From positions 456,499-520,498 of the forward strand of contig JBBHKE010000834.1 in assembly GCA_037447655.1 (NCBI GenBank): a DNA stretch of 64,000 nucleotides, given 5' to 3'. A program made the translations under genes and the position numbers. Within the stretch, counting starts at the first letter, position 1, and each line of letters starts with the position of its first letter. The notes beneath the pieces were generated by a model. The model ran no database searches and was not told the DNA's origin. It saw nothing but the letters and a program-made list of their open reading frames with translations. Below, one piece after another: positions 23,465-35,019 of this stretch. The DNA comes from Zygnema cylindricum. Taxonomy: Eukaryota; Streptophyta; Zygnematophyceae; Zygnematales; Zygnemataceae.

Positions 23465-24512
23465 TGAAACTCTGAGACCTCCATAAGTCCTCAGAGTGGA
23501 CAGCTTCCAAGAAGCCTCTAGGATAATCCTGACCCCTTTGTGTTTAAGCAAAAATAACTGCCACCCTGGCATACAAAAACTCTGACCACCTTCACCCCTG
23601 TGAAGACAAGACTCCCCTGAGTCGATAGCAAAAAGAATCTCTGAATTTGCTCCCCTGGGCAGTAAGTTATGGAGGGTCAAAGTTGACCTTTTGTACAGAA
23701 GCTCTCTGGGAGAGAGGGTCCTATCTCCTAATTTTTCTAAGTCCTATCTCTCTCACAGAATCTATCTACTGATGTACGGAACCAATCATAATTGAGTTCC
23801 GTACGCAAAAGTACAGCTGCCGGTGTACTTTAGGTACGGACATTGTACGACAAGGCCTAAATGTCGACACATGTCATATCCGGATTCGATGTCATAATCT
23901 CCGGGGATTCCACGATCCAACGAAATTTCGCCACGCGTCATCCGATGTGGCGATGGCCACAAACCGCCGAAAACTTCCTCCGCGATCTCGGCGCTAATTG
24001 CGGCCGTCCGATTAGAATCTAATTTAATCGTAGTCGTAATAAATACATGTGCGGTATTTGTTTCATTTACGAAACAAATGCGCGGTATTGATTTATAGTC
24101 CGTACCGTAATCCGTACTTTATATATTACTGGATCTATGTATCCCGTAATCTATTATAGTTAAATGAATAATCGTACGTATACATATTTAAATAACTATC
24201 AAACTATATACTACGTATCATGATTCTTAGACTTAACGGCTAAGGCTAACGGCTATTTCTATCTGCCGGCCGGTAGGTACAAGGATCAATTCCTGCCGCC
24301 GACACATACCTTTTAAATAAATAAACCCGAACTAATATAAATTTCCCGTAAACCTCAGGATAGCCTAGGTAGCCATGGCTCTAGCTTCCTCTCCAATTTC
24401 TCAGTGACTGCGACAAGTTTGAGAGTTTCGAGAGAGAAGTTAGAGGTAGACTGCCTCGGCTTCTTTCTTTCTATTCAGACCTAGAAAATACTTAAAACCA
24501 TTAATTTCTACA
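23465..24512 (-). repeat. Cop-A 3' LTR (sense on minus strand)
   Basis: On the plus strand it reads TGAAACTCTGAG... to ...TTTCTACA; in sense it begins TGTAGAAATT and ends GTCTCAGAGTTTCA. It has standard TG...CA ends and is nearly identical to 28362-29409. It contains a palindromic W-box-like pair (23675-23688) and the conserved tRNA-like hairpin near 24255-24300. Confidence 0.95.
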
Positions 24513-24525
24513 CTCCCCTTATTTT
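24513..24525 (-). promoter_or_regulatory. Cop-A polypurine tract
   Basis: On the minus strand AAAATAAGGGGAG directly precedes the 3' LTR. It would prime plus-strand DNA. Cop-B and Cop-C have the same signal in the same position. Confidence 0.8.
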
Positions 24526-27500
24526 CTAGTCAATCTTTAATTTCAGACCACACTTCTCCCTGTAGAAAATTAGCTTAGGGGAAGGCACAGGTTTGGTCAT
24601 CATATATGCTACCATCTCACTATCTGGTCGGTACTCTAAACTGATTATTTTATTTTCTACTTTCTCTCTAACAAAGCTGAGTCTAATGTCTATGTGTTTA
24701 GCTTTAAAATGATGTTTAGGATTGGCAGAAATAGCGATTTTTGCTTGATTATCACAAAATATTTTCTGCACACCACTCTTAAGATGACCAAGTTCACCGA
24801 GTAAAGACTTGACCCACATCAATTCTTTTACAGCACAACAAGAGGCCATATACTCAGCCTCCATGGTGGACTGAGCAAGGACCTTTTGCTGTTTGCTACT
24901 CCAACAGCAAGCCCCATCACCCACATATAATACCTATCCAGAAGTGCATCTCCTCATCGGAGCATCACCATAACTAGCATCACTCCAAGTAGTGATGTCA
25001 GTATTCTCCCCACCCAAATGCAACTATAGATCCCTAGTTTCTATCAAGTATCTAAGAACTCTCTTAGCTGCCTCCCAATCCTTCTTAGTGGGAGCATTTA
25101 GACTTCTACTCAGCACTCCTACAGCTGCAGCTAAATCGGGCCGGGTACAATTCATAAAATAGATTAGACTTCCCACTACTTGCCTGTAAGGAATAGTCTG
25201 CATGAACTTCTGTTCTTCAGGAGATAATTCCTCGTCTAAGACTATGACTCCTCCTTCCTCACTCCCCTCACTTCCCTTCTTCAACTCCATTGGAGTTGTA
25301 CAACTATTAGCTTTATCCATTTGAAATTTTTCAAGCATGTTCCCTATTGCTTCCTTTTGAGTCAATCTTATAATTTTTCTTTTTCGGTCTCTCTCTACTT
25401 GAATTCCCAAAATATATTTTGCTTCCCCCATATCCTTCAATTCAAATCTCCCCTTAAGATCGGTTTTCAGTTTATTAATTTTTTCCATTGATTTACTTAA
25501 AACAAGCAAATCATCAACATAAATTGCAATAAATATAAAACCTTCCTTATCTTCGAAAACATAGATTGAGTGATCTGAGCTGATCCGAATATATCCTAGA
25601 CCGGTAAGAAACTCATCAAGCTTCTTATTCCACTGTCGAGGCGCCTGTTTCAAACCATAAAGAGATTTAATCAGCCGGTATACCTTACTCTCCTCTCCTT
25701 GTTCCACAAACCCTTCGGGTTGTCGCATGAAGATCTCCTCGTCCAATTCTCCATGCAAAAAGGCTGTTTTGATGTCCATCTGGTGCACTTCCATGTCTTT
25801 CGCTGCTGCCAGGCTGAGAAGTATGCGGATGGAGGGAAATCTGACCACCGGGGCAAAGGTTTCCTCGTAGTCAATTCCCTCCTTTTGTGTAAATCCCTTT
25901 GCCACTAATCTGGCCTTGTAGCGCTCGATTGTGTTATCTGGGTTCAGTTTTAATTTGAAAACCCACTTACAACCGATTGGTTTTCGGTTAGGTGGACAAT
26001 CCACCAGCTCCCAAGTATCGGCTGCCATAATTGAGGCCATCTCTTCATTGATGGCTGTCTTCCACCGATTTCTTTCTGGACAAGTCATCGCCTCTCCATA
26101 AGTTTGAGGTTCATCTTGATGAGATAGTTTTGTTACCTTGTTATTAACCTGTTTTTATTGCAGTCTTTTACTACTTCTCCTTCCCTCTTCAAAATCTGAG
26201 GCCGGAATAGGTGGTTCTCGTGGATTCTTTCGAACAAACTCGGTTTCTCCCCTATCCCTTGATTCCGAATCAATTTCCACCACGTCTTCCGCTTCGGGTA
26301 GAGTTGTCACTGGAGTTTCCACAGCCGAGTCCTTTTCGGTCTGATTTTTTCCTACAAGAGTGTCATCTTCTCTAAAACGTGGATAGTTAGGAAGCTCAAA
26401 GTCATCTGAATTTTTTGACTCAAATCTGATTTTTACTGACTTCGTATATTTGAAGGGATCCACAGACTTTCCTTCATCCATAACTACTAGATGCTTTACT
26501 AAGATTATATCTTCTCTTTTTAGATCATAAACTCTATATCCTTTAACATCCTCATCATATCCTAATAAGTATCCCGATTTTCCTTTAGGATCTAGCTTCC
26601 AATTAGACCGATCTGTATCTAGACTGAATACTTGACTGTCGAAAACCTTTAAATGAGATAAGTCTGGTTTCCGGCCTGTCCATCTCTCATAAGGTGTTTG
26701 ATCTTTTATAGCTGAAGTAATAACTCTATTTTTGAGGTAATTAGCACAGTTCATTGCTTCTGCCCAAAACCTTTTTCCTATCTTCTTATCCGACAACATA
26801 CTTCTAGCACTATCACTTAGTGTTCTATTTAACCTTTCAGCTACCCCATTCTGTTCCGGATTTTCTGGAACTGTCTTTTGGTGTTGAACCCCATCTTCCC
26901 TCAAAAAATCCTCAAACTGGTTAGAAGTATACTCTCCACCATTGTCACTCCTTACTCTCTTGATTGGAGTTTCATAGAGTTTTTCGCTCCATGCTTTATA
27001 TTGTCTAAAACAGTCCTCAGCTTCTGACTTGTTTTTCAAAAAATACACCCGGGAATACCGAGACCAATCATCAGTTATAGTCATCATAAATCTCTTCCCC
27101 CCCGGTGAGGGCACTCTAGCCGGTCCCCAAATATCTGTGTGTACTAGATCTAGAAGTTTTTCTCCCTTGTAGGTGGCTGTTTTAGGAAAGGGTAATCTGT
27201 GTGCTTTACCTTGAGCACACCCACTACAATCACTTATATCATCACTCTCACTGAACTGAATCCCTTCCACCACTCCCATCTTTTTCATCTCTCTTAACTT
27301 ATCTAGATTCACATGCCCAAGCCTCTTATGCCACATCATAATATCATGAACACCAGCATAATAAAGTTTCTTCGTTTCATTACTTAAGATCACCCTAAAC
27401 ATCCCATGGCTACCTTTTTCAGCAATGAAATAGACATCATCCTCAAAACTAGCAGTAAAGACTCCTTCCCTAGTGCTAGTAAAAAAACCCTTATCATCTA

Positions 27501-27535
27501 ATATAGATGTAGAGATAAGGTTTTTGTTCATGCTC
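24526..27535 (-). pseudogene. pol: Cop-A pol: integrase, reverse transcriptase, RNase H
   Basis: One frame runs from about 27535 to 24526. A pre-integrase zinc-binding region (WHKRLGH ... CSGCAQGKAH) is followed by the integrase core, whose catalytic acids appear in HTDIWGP, RSDNGGEY and NGVAERLNRTL. Reverse transcriptase (WKTAINEEM, MDIKTAFLHGEL, LYGLKQAPRQW) has an intact YVDD active site, and RNase H follows (SDASYGDAP, AQSTMEAEYMA). In-frame stops lie at 26155-26157 (TAA, between integrase and RT), 25024-25026 and 24934-24936 (both TAG). The aspartic protease is missing, deleted at the gag junction near 27530. Intact IN and RT catalytic residues fit recent mobility or help in trans. Confidence 0.95.
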
Positions 27536-28357
27536 CCTACCCCCATAGTTTCCGACTGGTTTCCGGGAATCCTTGTTCCTCCAATCGGTCGCTGTTGCCA
27601 AGGCTTGGCCACTCTTTCCTCCCCTTCGGATCTTAATCGTATTCTCTCGAACGAGAATCATCCCTACCACTGAGTTCCATATCCACCTTGAGTCCGGCAA
27701 GTCCTGCACACGGTTGACTATGTTCTCGAACTCATCAGGTAACTTCATTAGTAATCAGTTAACCTTTTCTTTTTCACTAAAAACTTTTCCCGCACTCTCT
27801 AGCTCCATGAAGAGTGTAGCAAGCTCATTGGAAAAATCCAACATATTTCCCCCTTTGTATACATACTCCTTAACTTTCTGATCATCCAACTGTTGTTGCT
27901 GAATTGTACCACTTTGGTACATCTCTATGAGAGCCATCCAAAGATCGGATGCCCTCTCTACCTGCAAATGAGGACATGCAAGTTCTTGAGTGAGATGGCG
28001 TAGGATGAAGTGCTTTGCCGCCATATTGTTGAAGTCCCAGGTTTCAGTATCATTCTCCTCGTTCCTCGGAATAGGTGACATGAATGCTAAACCAGTTGCT
28101 ATTGGTGTGGTCGCCTCCTTCTCCTTTCCTTTGTCCACCACCTCTCCTTCCTTTTTTTCCTCCGTTGAAGGTGAATCCTCTTTCCTGGTGAATCTGCTTC
28201 CTTTAAACCCTGGAGGAATTCCAAGACTTGATGGACGCCCCAATTGTCCACTCACTATCCCCCAAAACCTTTTTTCGCATAGAGCTCCTATCATCATACT
28301 TTCCCAGTATATGAAGCCAGTTCCATTAAATATTGGCACCCTAGAGGGTGGGCCCAT
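27494..28357 (-). pseudogene. gag: Cop-A gag
   Basis: The reading starts at MGPPSRVPIFNGTGF, immediately downstream of the LTR. It continues through a copia-type gag (Retrotran_gag_2/UBN2-like) with NNMAAKHFILRHLTQ, ASDLWMALIEMYQ and MKLPDEFENIVNRV. One in-frame TGA at 27755-27757 interrupts it; the same frame goes on to about 27530. Sequence expected next, the CCHC zinc knuckle, is absent because of a deletion that fuses gag to the pre-integrase region. Gag would form the virus-like particle in the cytoplasm. Confidence 0.9.
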
Positions 28358-28361
28358 AACC
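28347..28361 (-). promoter_or_regulatory. Primer-binding site, initiator tRNA-Met anticodon arm
   Basis: On the minus strand GGTTATGGGCCCACC directly follows the LTR. It is complementary to the anticodon stem-loop of plant initiator tRNA-Met (GGUGGGCCCAUAACC, from memory), not to a tRNA 3' end. The ATG inside it is also the likely gag start codon. Confidence 0.75.
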
Positions 28362-29409
28362 TGAAACTCTGAGACCTCCATAAGTCCTCAGAGTGGACAG
28401 CTTCCAAGAAGCCTCTAGGATAATCCTGACCCCTTTGTGTTTAAGCAAAAATAACTGCCACCCTGGCATACAAAAACTCTGACCACCTTCACCCCTGTGA
28501 AGACAAGACTCCCCTGAGTCGATAGCAAAAAGAATCTCTGAATTTGCTCCCCTGAGCAGAAAGTTATGGAGGGTCAAAGTTGACCTTTTGTACAGAAGCT
28601 CTCTGGGAGAGAGGGTCCTATCTCCTAATTTTTCTAAGTCCTATCTCTCTCACAGACTCTATCTACTGATGTACGGAATCAATCATAATTGAGTTCCGTA
28701 CGCAAAAGTACAGCTGCCGGTGTACTTTAGGTACGGACATTGTACGACAAGGCCTAAATGTCGACACATGTCATATCCGGATTCGATGTCATAATCTCCG
28801 GGGATTCCACGATCCAACGAAATTTCGCCACGCGTCATCCGATGTGGCGATGGCCACAAACCGCCGAAAACTTCCTCCGCGATCTCGGCGCTAATTGCGG
28901 CCGTCCGATTAGAATCTAATTTAATCGTAGCCGTAATAAATACATGTGCGGTATTTGTTTCATTTACGAAACAAATGCGCGGTATTGATTTATAGTCTGT
29001 ACCGTAATCCGTACTTTATATATTACCGGATCTATGTATCCCGTAATCTATTATAGTTAAATGAATAATCGTACGTATACATATTTAAATAACTATCAAA
29101 CTATATACTACGTATCATGATTCTTAGACTTAACGGCTAAGGCTAACGGCTATTTCTATCTGCCGGCCGGTAGGTACAAGGATCAATTCCTGCCGCCGGC
29201 ACATACCTTTTAAATAAATAAACCCGAACTAATATAAATTTCCCGTAAACCTCAGAATAGCCTAGGTAGCCATGGCTCTAGCTTCCTCTCCAATTTCTCA
29301 GTGACTGCGACAAGTTTGAGAGTTTGGAGAGAGAAGTTAGAGGTAGACTGCCTCGGCTTCTTTCTTTCTATTCAGACCTAGAAAATACTTAAAACCATTA
29401 ATTTCTACA
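28362..29409 (-). repeat. Cop-A 5' LTR (sense on minus strand)
   Basis: Same length and ends as 23465-24512, with only scattered substitutions. The promoter of the element should lie here. The gag start codon lies only five bases beyond its end. Confidence 0.95.
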
Positions 29410-29415
29410 TACGTC

Positions 29416-30746
29416 ACCTACGTCAGCTTGTCAAAGATTATACGTTTGATTTCAAAGATAATATTCAAGGAGTGCACGCAAGCCCACTTTCTCACTTACG
29501 TGAACTCCACTTTGAGATCATATATTCGCGTCGTCTGATGGTGTGGCTTGATTTGGTCGAGCGTGACGACGCACATATTTTTCATTTAGTTTCATTAATA
29601 TTTCTACGCGGTGTGTTTTTTATATCATGTACAAGGTTTATTACTTTATTTCGTTTCGTGCAAGTAAACTTAATTTAATCATTTATACATACAAGACTTT
29701 TAGTACTTTCATTTCGAGTAGTTTCATTTCACGTCGTTCTTTAATTTGCGTCTACGTCCAATGTAATGCTTTGCAATTAGATTTCAATTTTGCGGCAAAG
29801 TTAAAAGAGAATGCTTTCATTTCAAAAAGTTCGATGGAAAAAACCATCAAGGTACAAAGGGTTTCAAAAAATGGGGAAAAGTGTTTAATGCTAAAAAATA
29901 GCCAAAGGAAACTAAGGGAAAGAAAACATGTCAAGACACCAAATCTAACTAGTATAATTACCAAAAACTAGCAAAGTTACTAAAGATGACACTATACAAA
30001 TTGACTAGACAACCCTAACAAACTAAACTCCACACCCCCAAAGATCATGGATGTGGATTGGATCCCTTGGTGGAAGATCAGGGAGGCCACGCCTGTCATT
30101 CGCCACCGTGCTCCGCCGTAGAAGGGCCCCGGCTTGCGCTTGTTGAAGAGCTATTGATACTCGTTGACGTTAAAACGCAACGAGAAGGCTTGGGGAGGGC
30201 TCTCGGGACCTTGGGTTTCAATCTTTTTCTTTGCATAGTTACGAAGGAATTCATCAAAATACTTGTCCAAAGTACCAAAAAATTTTGCGACAAATGGCAC
30301 AAATTGGTCCGCCAGGTCTCGGTGAGCGTATTCCCTTTCCTTAGAAGTTGCTGCGTCCCGAGGGCCACGTCTGTATGTACCGCCGCGCTAGAAGAAACGT
30401 GGGTCTCACTCGGATCCGTGAGTATGACATCTCCCAACAAAGTTAAAAGCGAGCATCTCTCAAAGTGGAGTTCATTTAAGTGAGAAAATGGGTTTGCGCG
30501 CAACACTTTTATTTACATGTGGTTGCCACATTTTTGTTACGTAAACCTTTTTTCGGCCGTGTGAATTGTGGATTTTCTTAGGATAGTCGACGTTCAATAG
30601 TGCGGCAAAATTTTGAAGGGTTGTTACAATATTTCGCAAGTCAAACCTGTTTAACAGATTGACCGTCATTTCTAAACTCAGCGGTACTTAACTTATACTA
30701 ATGTGTACTTAGAATGTACAATCTTTGACAAACTAAGTAGGTGATT
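29416..30746. mobile_element. Inverted-repeat DNA element of about 1.3 kb
   Basis: The left end CCTACGTCAGCTTGTCAAAG matches the complement of 30712-30742 (about 25 of 30 bases). A second inverted pair pairs 29475-29520 with 30455-30510 (words 'cccactttctcactta' and 'gaactccactttgag'). Frames inside (30096-30506 minus, 30058-30483 plus) have no domain I recognise. Cop-A inserted at or beside its left end, where the target shows a doubled 'cacctacgt'. No clear target duplication was found. It could be Mutator-like or a MITE. Confidence 0.5.
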
Positions 30747-30951
30747 GCGCAGCCAAAATAGTCAATGCGCTAATCATTTCCCTATTGTATCTTAAGGCTT
30801 AAATTACTAATTATGCCCGCAATACTTTGATGGTGTGGTTACCACAAAAGGGCTTGGTAATAGTACGGACAACAATAATTATGTAATACAGAGGCCTCGG
30901 TTACATCACGTAGCGACTGTAAACAAAGTTTTCATAGACTGTGTTCATTTG

Positions 30952-32011
30952 TGTAGAAACTAAAGGTTTTATTTTGTATTTTCTAAGTTTAAAAACATGT
31001 AAAGATAGAGTTAAAAAAAAGCAGAGGCAGTTTGCCTCTAACTCCTCTCTCCAACTCCCACACTTTTTGCAGTCATTGTAGGTTGGAGAGGAAGCTAGAG
31101 CCATGGCTGCCCATGCTGTTCAGAGAGAGACAGGTAGTAGTTTGGTAGGTTTACTAAAAGGGACTTGATGGACCCATGATTTGGTCCTAGTACATGCCGT
31201 CCGTCAAGTAAAGCATTAGCCGGTAGCTTTATCTTGTTAGTCTAGGATCAATGCTGAAGTACACAGGGTATCATGCATATTTATAAATGTATAAGTAGAC
31301 GATTTCATTTAACGGCGCGATCAGTCTTTCATTATAGATACAAGTTTTGTAAATGTACGGTGTACGGTACTCCACGAAACTAATACCGTGCATTTGTTTC
31401 GACGACGAAAAAAAAACCACGCATATATTTTAAACGGTTAGAATTAAAAGCGGATCTTGATCAAACGGTCGCAATAAATGCCAAAATCGCGGAAAGGGCG
31501 ATTTGGCGTTTTTCAATCATTGCCACGTCAATCGACACGTGGCACAATCACATTCGCTTGCGGCATCTCCGGAGAATACGGGAGCAAATCCGGATATGAC
31601 AGGTGTCGACATTTTGGCCATGTCGTACGATGGTCGTACAAAAAGTACATCGGCACCTGTACTTTTCTGTACGACATAGTAATCTAATTGGTGTCATACT
31701 CTTGTAGTATAGGGTTTAGAGAGGGATTCAGGATTTAGAAAATTTGGTAGGTAGACCCCTCTCTCTTAGAGAACTCCTGTACAAAAGGTCAACTTTGACC
31801 ATTCATAACTTACTGCTTAGGCGAGCAAATTCAGAGATTCTTTTTTGCTATCGACTCAGGGGAGTCTTCTCTTCATAGTGGTGAAGTTGGTCAAAGTTTT
31901 TATTTGTCAGGGTGGCAGTTATTCTTGTGGAAACTCAAAGGGATTAGGGTTATCCCAGGGGCTTCTAGTGAGCTGCCTAATTTGAGGAACAATGGAGGTC
32001 TCCGAGTTGTA
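30952..32011 (+). repeat. Cop-B 5' LTR
   Basis: Begins TGTAGAAACTAAAGG. It contains the family block around 'gaggaagctagagccatggctgcccatgct' and the paired W-box GGTCAACTTTGACC near 31789, and ends GGTCTCCGAGTTGTA before the insertion that separates it from the primer-binding site. It is well diverged from Cop-A's LTRs. Confidence 0.9.
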
Positions 32012-32013
32012 GG

Positions 32014-32832
32014 TGTTGATTTAAGGCAACCGATGACCCAGAGGAGGAAGAAGAAGCACCAGCCGTTGCCATAATATTCAGATTACAAAAGAGGAAACTC
32101 TCACGAAAACCACAAAAAGACCGACTTTAGAATGAATCCCCAAGCAAACCAGACACACACTAAGTCTCCAAATTTGCCACAATATAAAATGTATAACAAA
32201 GCATTTACATGCAGAATTTCACAGGGTTTTGCCAAAAGATCACAATGATTTTGCAATTCAAAAAGACACAAAAACTGCTTCGCAGTTTTCCATTCACTAA
32301 AATCCTAACTCCAAAAATATTCTAAGTCCTGCATATACAAAGTGAACCTATAGCTGATCTACACCGTACCAGAACTACCGTGGTGTGTCGTTACACTAAA
32401 CATTAATCAAACTAAACCCCGCCATCTATCGTACAAGTATTTACATCAATCCTTAACCCTAGCCACTGCTAAAGTACGCAGTCAAAGTTAGTCTGCTGAA
32501 ATGACGGCTCGGTCAATATTTCTCTTCCAAAAATGACGGCAAACTCCGTCCGCCGTCCGCGTATTCATTCATCGCCGAAGATGAACCTCCACGTGTAAAT
32601 CTGGTCCCACAAGTAAATATGTACTTTGTCAACCAACTCAACCAAGCTTGACTTCCCCACGGACCGACACGTGTACATAGAGTGTACCAAATCTGTGAAC
32701 TCCCTTTGGAGTTACATACCACACCACATCTTGTCTACATCAACTCATTTTGTACACAAAAACCGACTAAGTCAAGACTCTCTTTCTCACACACGAGATA
32801 TAAAGAGGACTAAAGGTTTCCAAAACCAATAG
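32014..32832. mobile_element. Probable solo LTR inserted at the LTR/PBS junction
   Basis: An 819-bp segment starting TGTTGATTT and ending AAAACCAATA is flanked by GTAGG on both sides (32009-32013 and 32833-32837). Removing it and one GTAGG puts GGTTATGGGCCCACC directly behind the LTR, as in Cop-A. The ends are roughly inverted (TGTTGATTT / AAACCAATA). It has no coding frame. The right end lacks a perfect CA, so LTR identity is inferred from size and the duplication. Confidence 0.6.
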
Positions 32833-32835
32833 TAG

Positions 32836-32850
32836 GTTATGGGCCCACCC
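32836..32850 (+). promoter_or_regulatory. Cop-B primer-binding site
   Basis: GGTTATGGGCCCACC, identical to the Cop-A site. The ATG at 32840 is the gag start. It is displaced from its LTR by the 32014-32832 insertion. Confidence 0.75.
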
Positions 32851-35019
32851 TCTAAGGTACCCATATTTAATGGAACAGACTTCTAATATTGGGAAAGTAT
32901 GATGATAGGGGCTCTATGTGCAGAGAGGTTTTGGGGGATAGTAAGTAGACGAGTGAGGCGTCCATCTAGTTCAGCTGTACCTCCTTTGTTTGCGAGATGC
33001 AAGTTTACCAATAAAGCAGATCTAACTCCACCGGAGGATTCCGAGGACGGGGAGAGCATTGTGATGGACGAAGGGAAAGATAGGGAAACATGTCAAGCTC
33101 ATGTGCTTCACAGGCAACCCTTTTATCTTACCAAGGATTCTCGGGCCTTTTTCCTCTGTACGGTCATTAAAGTACGGGGAAAGGAGCGCACTCAGCTGGA
33201 CCAGATTCTTCTATTTTCTTAACTGAACGGAACGCACTTTATTTCGCGCCTAACGGAGGCCGGACGACGGAGTTACTCCGTTCCAAATATTACCATCCTG
33301 TTACATGTGACAAGTTGCAAACAGTCCCATTGGGGGCTACATTGTGGAACGCCACGTAACTTTTGGGATAGTCTTGTAGATTTTGATGTTGGCTATCAAT
33401 AAGATGTTAGTTCATGTCCACCAGCCGAGTAGAGCATTTATTAATGTGAGTCAAAGTTAGGCGTTTCACGTCAATTTAGAACTTTGTTGCTCAGGATTGT
33501 GTCATAGAAAAAAACGTGGCTCCTAATCTAGCCGGAGATGGTCGCCTAACTTTTTGCCCTGAGTGTAGTACACCGTGTTTTGTCTTATGTCCGTATGATA
33601 ACAATTCCCGGCCGGTGATTGGCTCTTGGTATTGCTTTGACTTTGGTACTATCGGTAGGACAAACTTTGCTTGTATAAGGCACTTGGGGCCGACGGAGAC
33701 ATGTTGTTGTTTTTGTACTGTCTCCTGAGAAAAACCCTAGAAATTCCAGCAAACTTTCTTGTGGAGAACTTTTGTTTTGTATGTGATTGTGACCCTATTG
33801 CCATCTTGGTTTGCATTCGTCCTTTGTGGAAATCGTAGTCCGGTTGGGTGGTTGGCACCGTCTCTCTTGTTTTGGGCGATTTGGGTACTGGTGTTTGGTG
33901 GAAACTAAGAAGGGTCTTGCCGGTTCCGGGTCGTGGAAACCGAGGAGTTAAGGAGGCCTTACCTGTTCCGGGGTTTTCAGGGGGAGATTTCGTCTCTTTT
34001 TGTTGTCCACGTTACGTTTTGGGGGTAGGTTGAGCTTGCTTGCTATTATTCCACATTCTAACTTTATTCTCTATCTTTCTAAGGGCAAGGTGATATTGTT
34101 AATTCTGAGACAACATTTTTATATTTCTATCCTTTCATTTTTTTGAGTGGAAGCATCTTGGTTCTCTCTTTGGTAGTCCATTTTGGGGCTCTGGTTGGGT
34201 TTCTTTCAGGGTCGATTACCAGAATCTTTTGTACCAGAATAGTGGATTTTGAGAGGATTTTTGTTAGGCTTTCAACAGACTGTCACAGTACTGAAACAAC
34301 AACCTGTCTCTTTAGGTTAAAGAGGATAGGTGCTCAGGGCGGAGTACTTTTATAAGGGGATTTAGATCTTGTTCTCCATTCAGCTATGGGGGGAGGAGAA
34401 GTTCAGGATAATGATCTTCCGGGTGTCAGATCGGATGAGCGAAGAGGCAGGAAGCGGTGGCATAGGAGGAAGAGTCACAGGTGCCCGAGGAAGCACCCCC
34501 CTTCGGCTCACCTGTACACAGAGAGCGGTTTTTGAAGGGAGAGATGCCTCCGGAGGTTGCAGTCGACACTCCTCCAACGCACCCAGAGGGGCGGCTCTCT
34601 CCTCCACCTCCACCTGTCTTTTCCCACAAAAACTTCCCAACGTTGTCCGAATCAGCCAGAGCTAGGGTTTCGGAGAAGGCGGAGAGGCTGCCCTTATCCC
34701 CTAAAAGCCGTAGAAAGGGGTTGGCCCACAAGGAAGCAGTCCCTTGTCACCTTCCCGAGATCACCCGATCTAAGGCACCGATAGCAGAAAGGTACATGGA
34801 TCCTGAGATCCTGGCCGAACCTAACCGGCCAGGTCGCAAAGAAATCTTAGCCCATCATGATCTCCATGAGTTGAAGGTTAAGAAAAAGTTGGTGCAGCGG
34901 GTAGCGAGGTCAGACCGAGCCACAGTGGTACGCCCAGTGGGAGGTATAGTGGAGATACTCAGCAGTTCATCCGAGAGCGGCTCCCCAACCTCCGTATCGG
35001 AGCAACAGGGTGGACCATC

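Larger units (their letters stand above)
23465..29409 (-). mobile_element. Cop-A: complete Ty1/copia retrotransposon
   Basis: The element is bounded by two 1048-bp LTRs and flanked by the 5-bp target duplication TACGT (23460-23464 and 29410-29414). On the minus strand the order is LTR, primer-binding site, gag, integrase, reverse transcriptase, RNase H, polypurine tract, LTR. Integrase before RT places it in Ty1/copia. I count about ten differences between the LTRs by eye (near 1%), so the insertion is fairly recent. It is defective: the zinc knuckle and protease are missing and there are in-frame stops. Confidence 0.95.

Noticed and set aside
24240-24305. Genuine tRNA gene
   Set aside because: Only a T-arm-like B-box and a flanking stem are present; no complete cloverleaf or A-box could be built, and it recurs within LTRs.
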